A stretch of DNA of 33,030 nt from Bacteroidetes bacterium GWF2_33_38 (GTDB taxonomy: Bacteria > Bacteroidota > Bacteroidia > Bacteroidales > GWF2-33-38): positions 1 through 33,030 of the forward strand of contig MEOF01000011.1 of the NCBI GenBank assembly GCA_001769505.1. The letters run 5' to 3'. Shown here in pieces: positions 32,850-33,030 of the stretch. The stretch's first letter is position 1; the number at the start of each line of letters is the position of its first letter. The notes under the pieces were generated by a model. That model worked only from the letters and a program-made list of their open reading frames with translations, was not told the DNA's origin and did not search any database. The position numbers and the translations under genes were made by a program.

Positions 32850-33030
32850 AAATATTGAAAAAATAAATATAAATGATCGAAAATCATTTTAGTACATGAC
32901 AAAACATATAACATGCTGATAAACAACTAATTAGGTTCTTTGAAAATTTGGTTAATACCTTGATATTCAGTATCTTACATAAGATTACAACGTCAATATG
33001 TATGATATGAATACCAAGGATAAAAACAAA

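Overview
The window is AT-rich DNA from a member of the Bacteroidota. The evidence is the type IX secretion (T9SS) sorting domains of both kinds (CHU_C-like type B and Por-type A), a PorP/SprF homologue, a DUF6702-like/HupE pair, SusC-like TonB receptor architecture with an N-terminal carboxypeptidase-regulatory domain, and several promoter boxes that fit the Bacteroidota pattern TTTG-N19/20-TAnnTTTG. I cannot name a genus. No rRNA, tRNA, CRISPR array, transposase or phage gene is visible.

Layout. 156-6116 (minus): a LuxR-type response regulator and, 9 bp upstream, a 1768-residue sensor kinase with about ten PAS domains. 6117-6447: divergent control region with a 22-bp tandem repeat and a good promoter for rpsA. 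6448-9659 (plus): rpsA, a STAS-domain protein and ribonuclease Z. 9726-10860: divergent HupE/UreJ-like membrane protein and DUF6702-like lipid-free exported protein. 10860-14676: a T9SS type B surface protein and a TPR protein, coupled by overlapping ends. 14762-16712: J-domain membrane protein (minus), then a PlsC-like acyltransferase and an omega-amidase-like nitrilase (plus). 16713-17082: non-coding block packed with hairpins, including a 143-bp element with 13-bp terminal inverted repeats. 17083-20112 (minus): a probable copper/metal locus made of a Cys/His-rich small protein, a TonB-dependent receptor and an HMA metallochaperone. 20277-29431 (plus): a T9SS block with a 1425-residue type B secreted protein, PorP/SprF, and a secreted M14 carboxypeptidase with PKD and CUB-like modules. 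29560-32802: a giant FAD/Fe-S oxidoreductase of the YdiJ/GlcD-GlpC fusion type.

The most striking observation is in this last gene. It carries four nearly identical 57-63 bp double-hairpin palindromic elements, all in frame, all in the same orientation, each adding about 20 residues (SVGVxTNRQNELVGDNTNKG) at apparent inter-domain or loop positions. A fifth, unrelated dispersed repeat (the GTCATTGCGAG...GAAGCAATCTC type) is also in frame just upstream of the third copy. This resembles the Rickettsia palindromic elements that invade coding genes, but in a Bacteroidota host. The hairpins are perfectly kept even where the spacer between them has diverged, and one outer base pair covaries. Because the element is an inverted repeat of hairpins, it encodes nearly the same peptide on either strand. 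Related single 22-nt hairpins lie in two intergenic regions of the window (16751-16772 and 32828-32849), suggesting a wider dispersed family whose source enzyme is not in this window.
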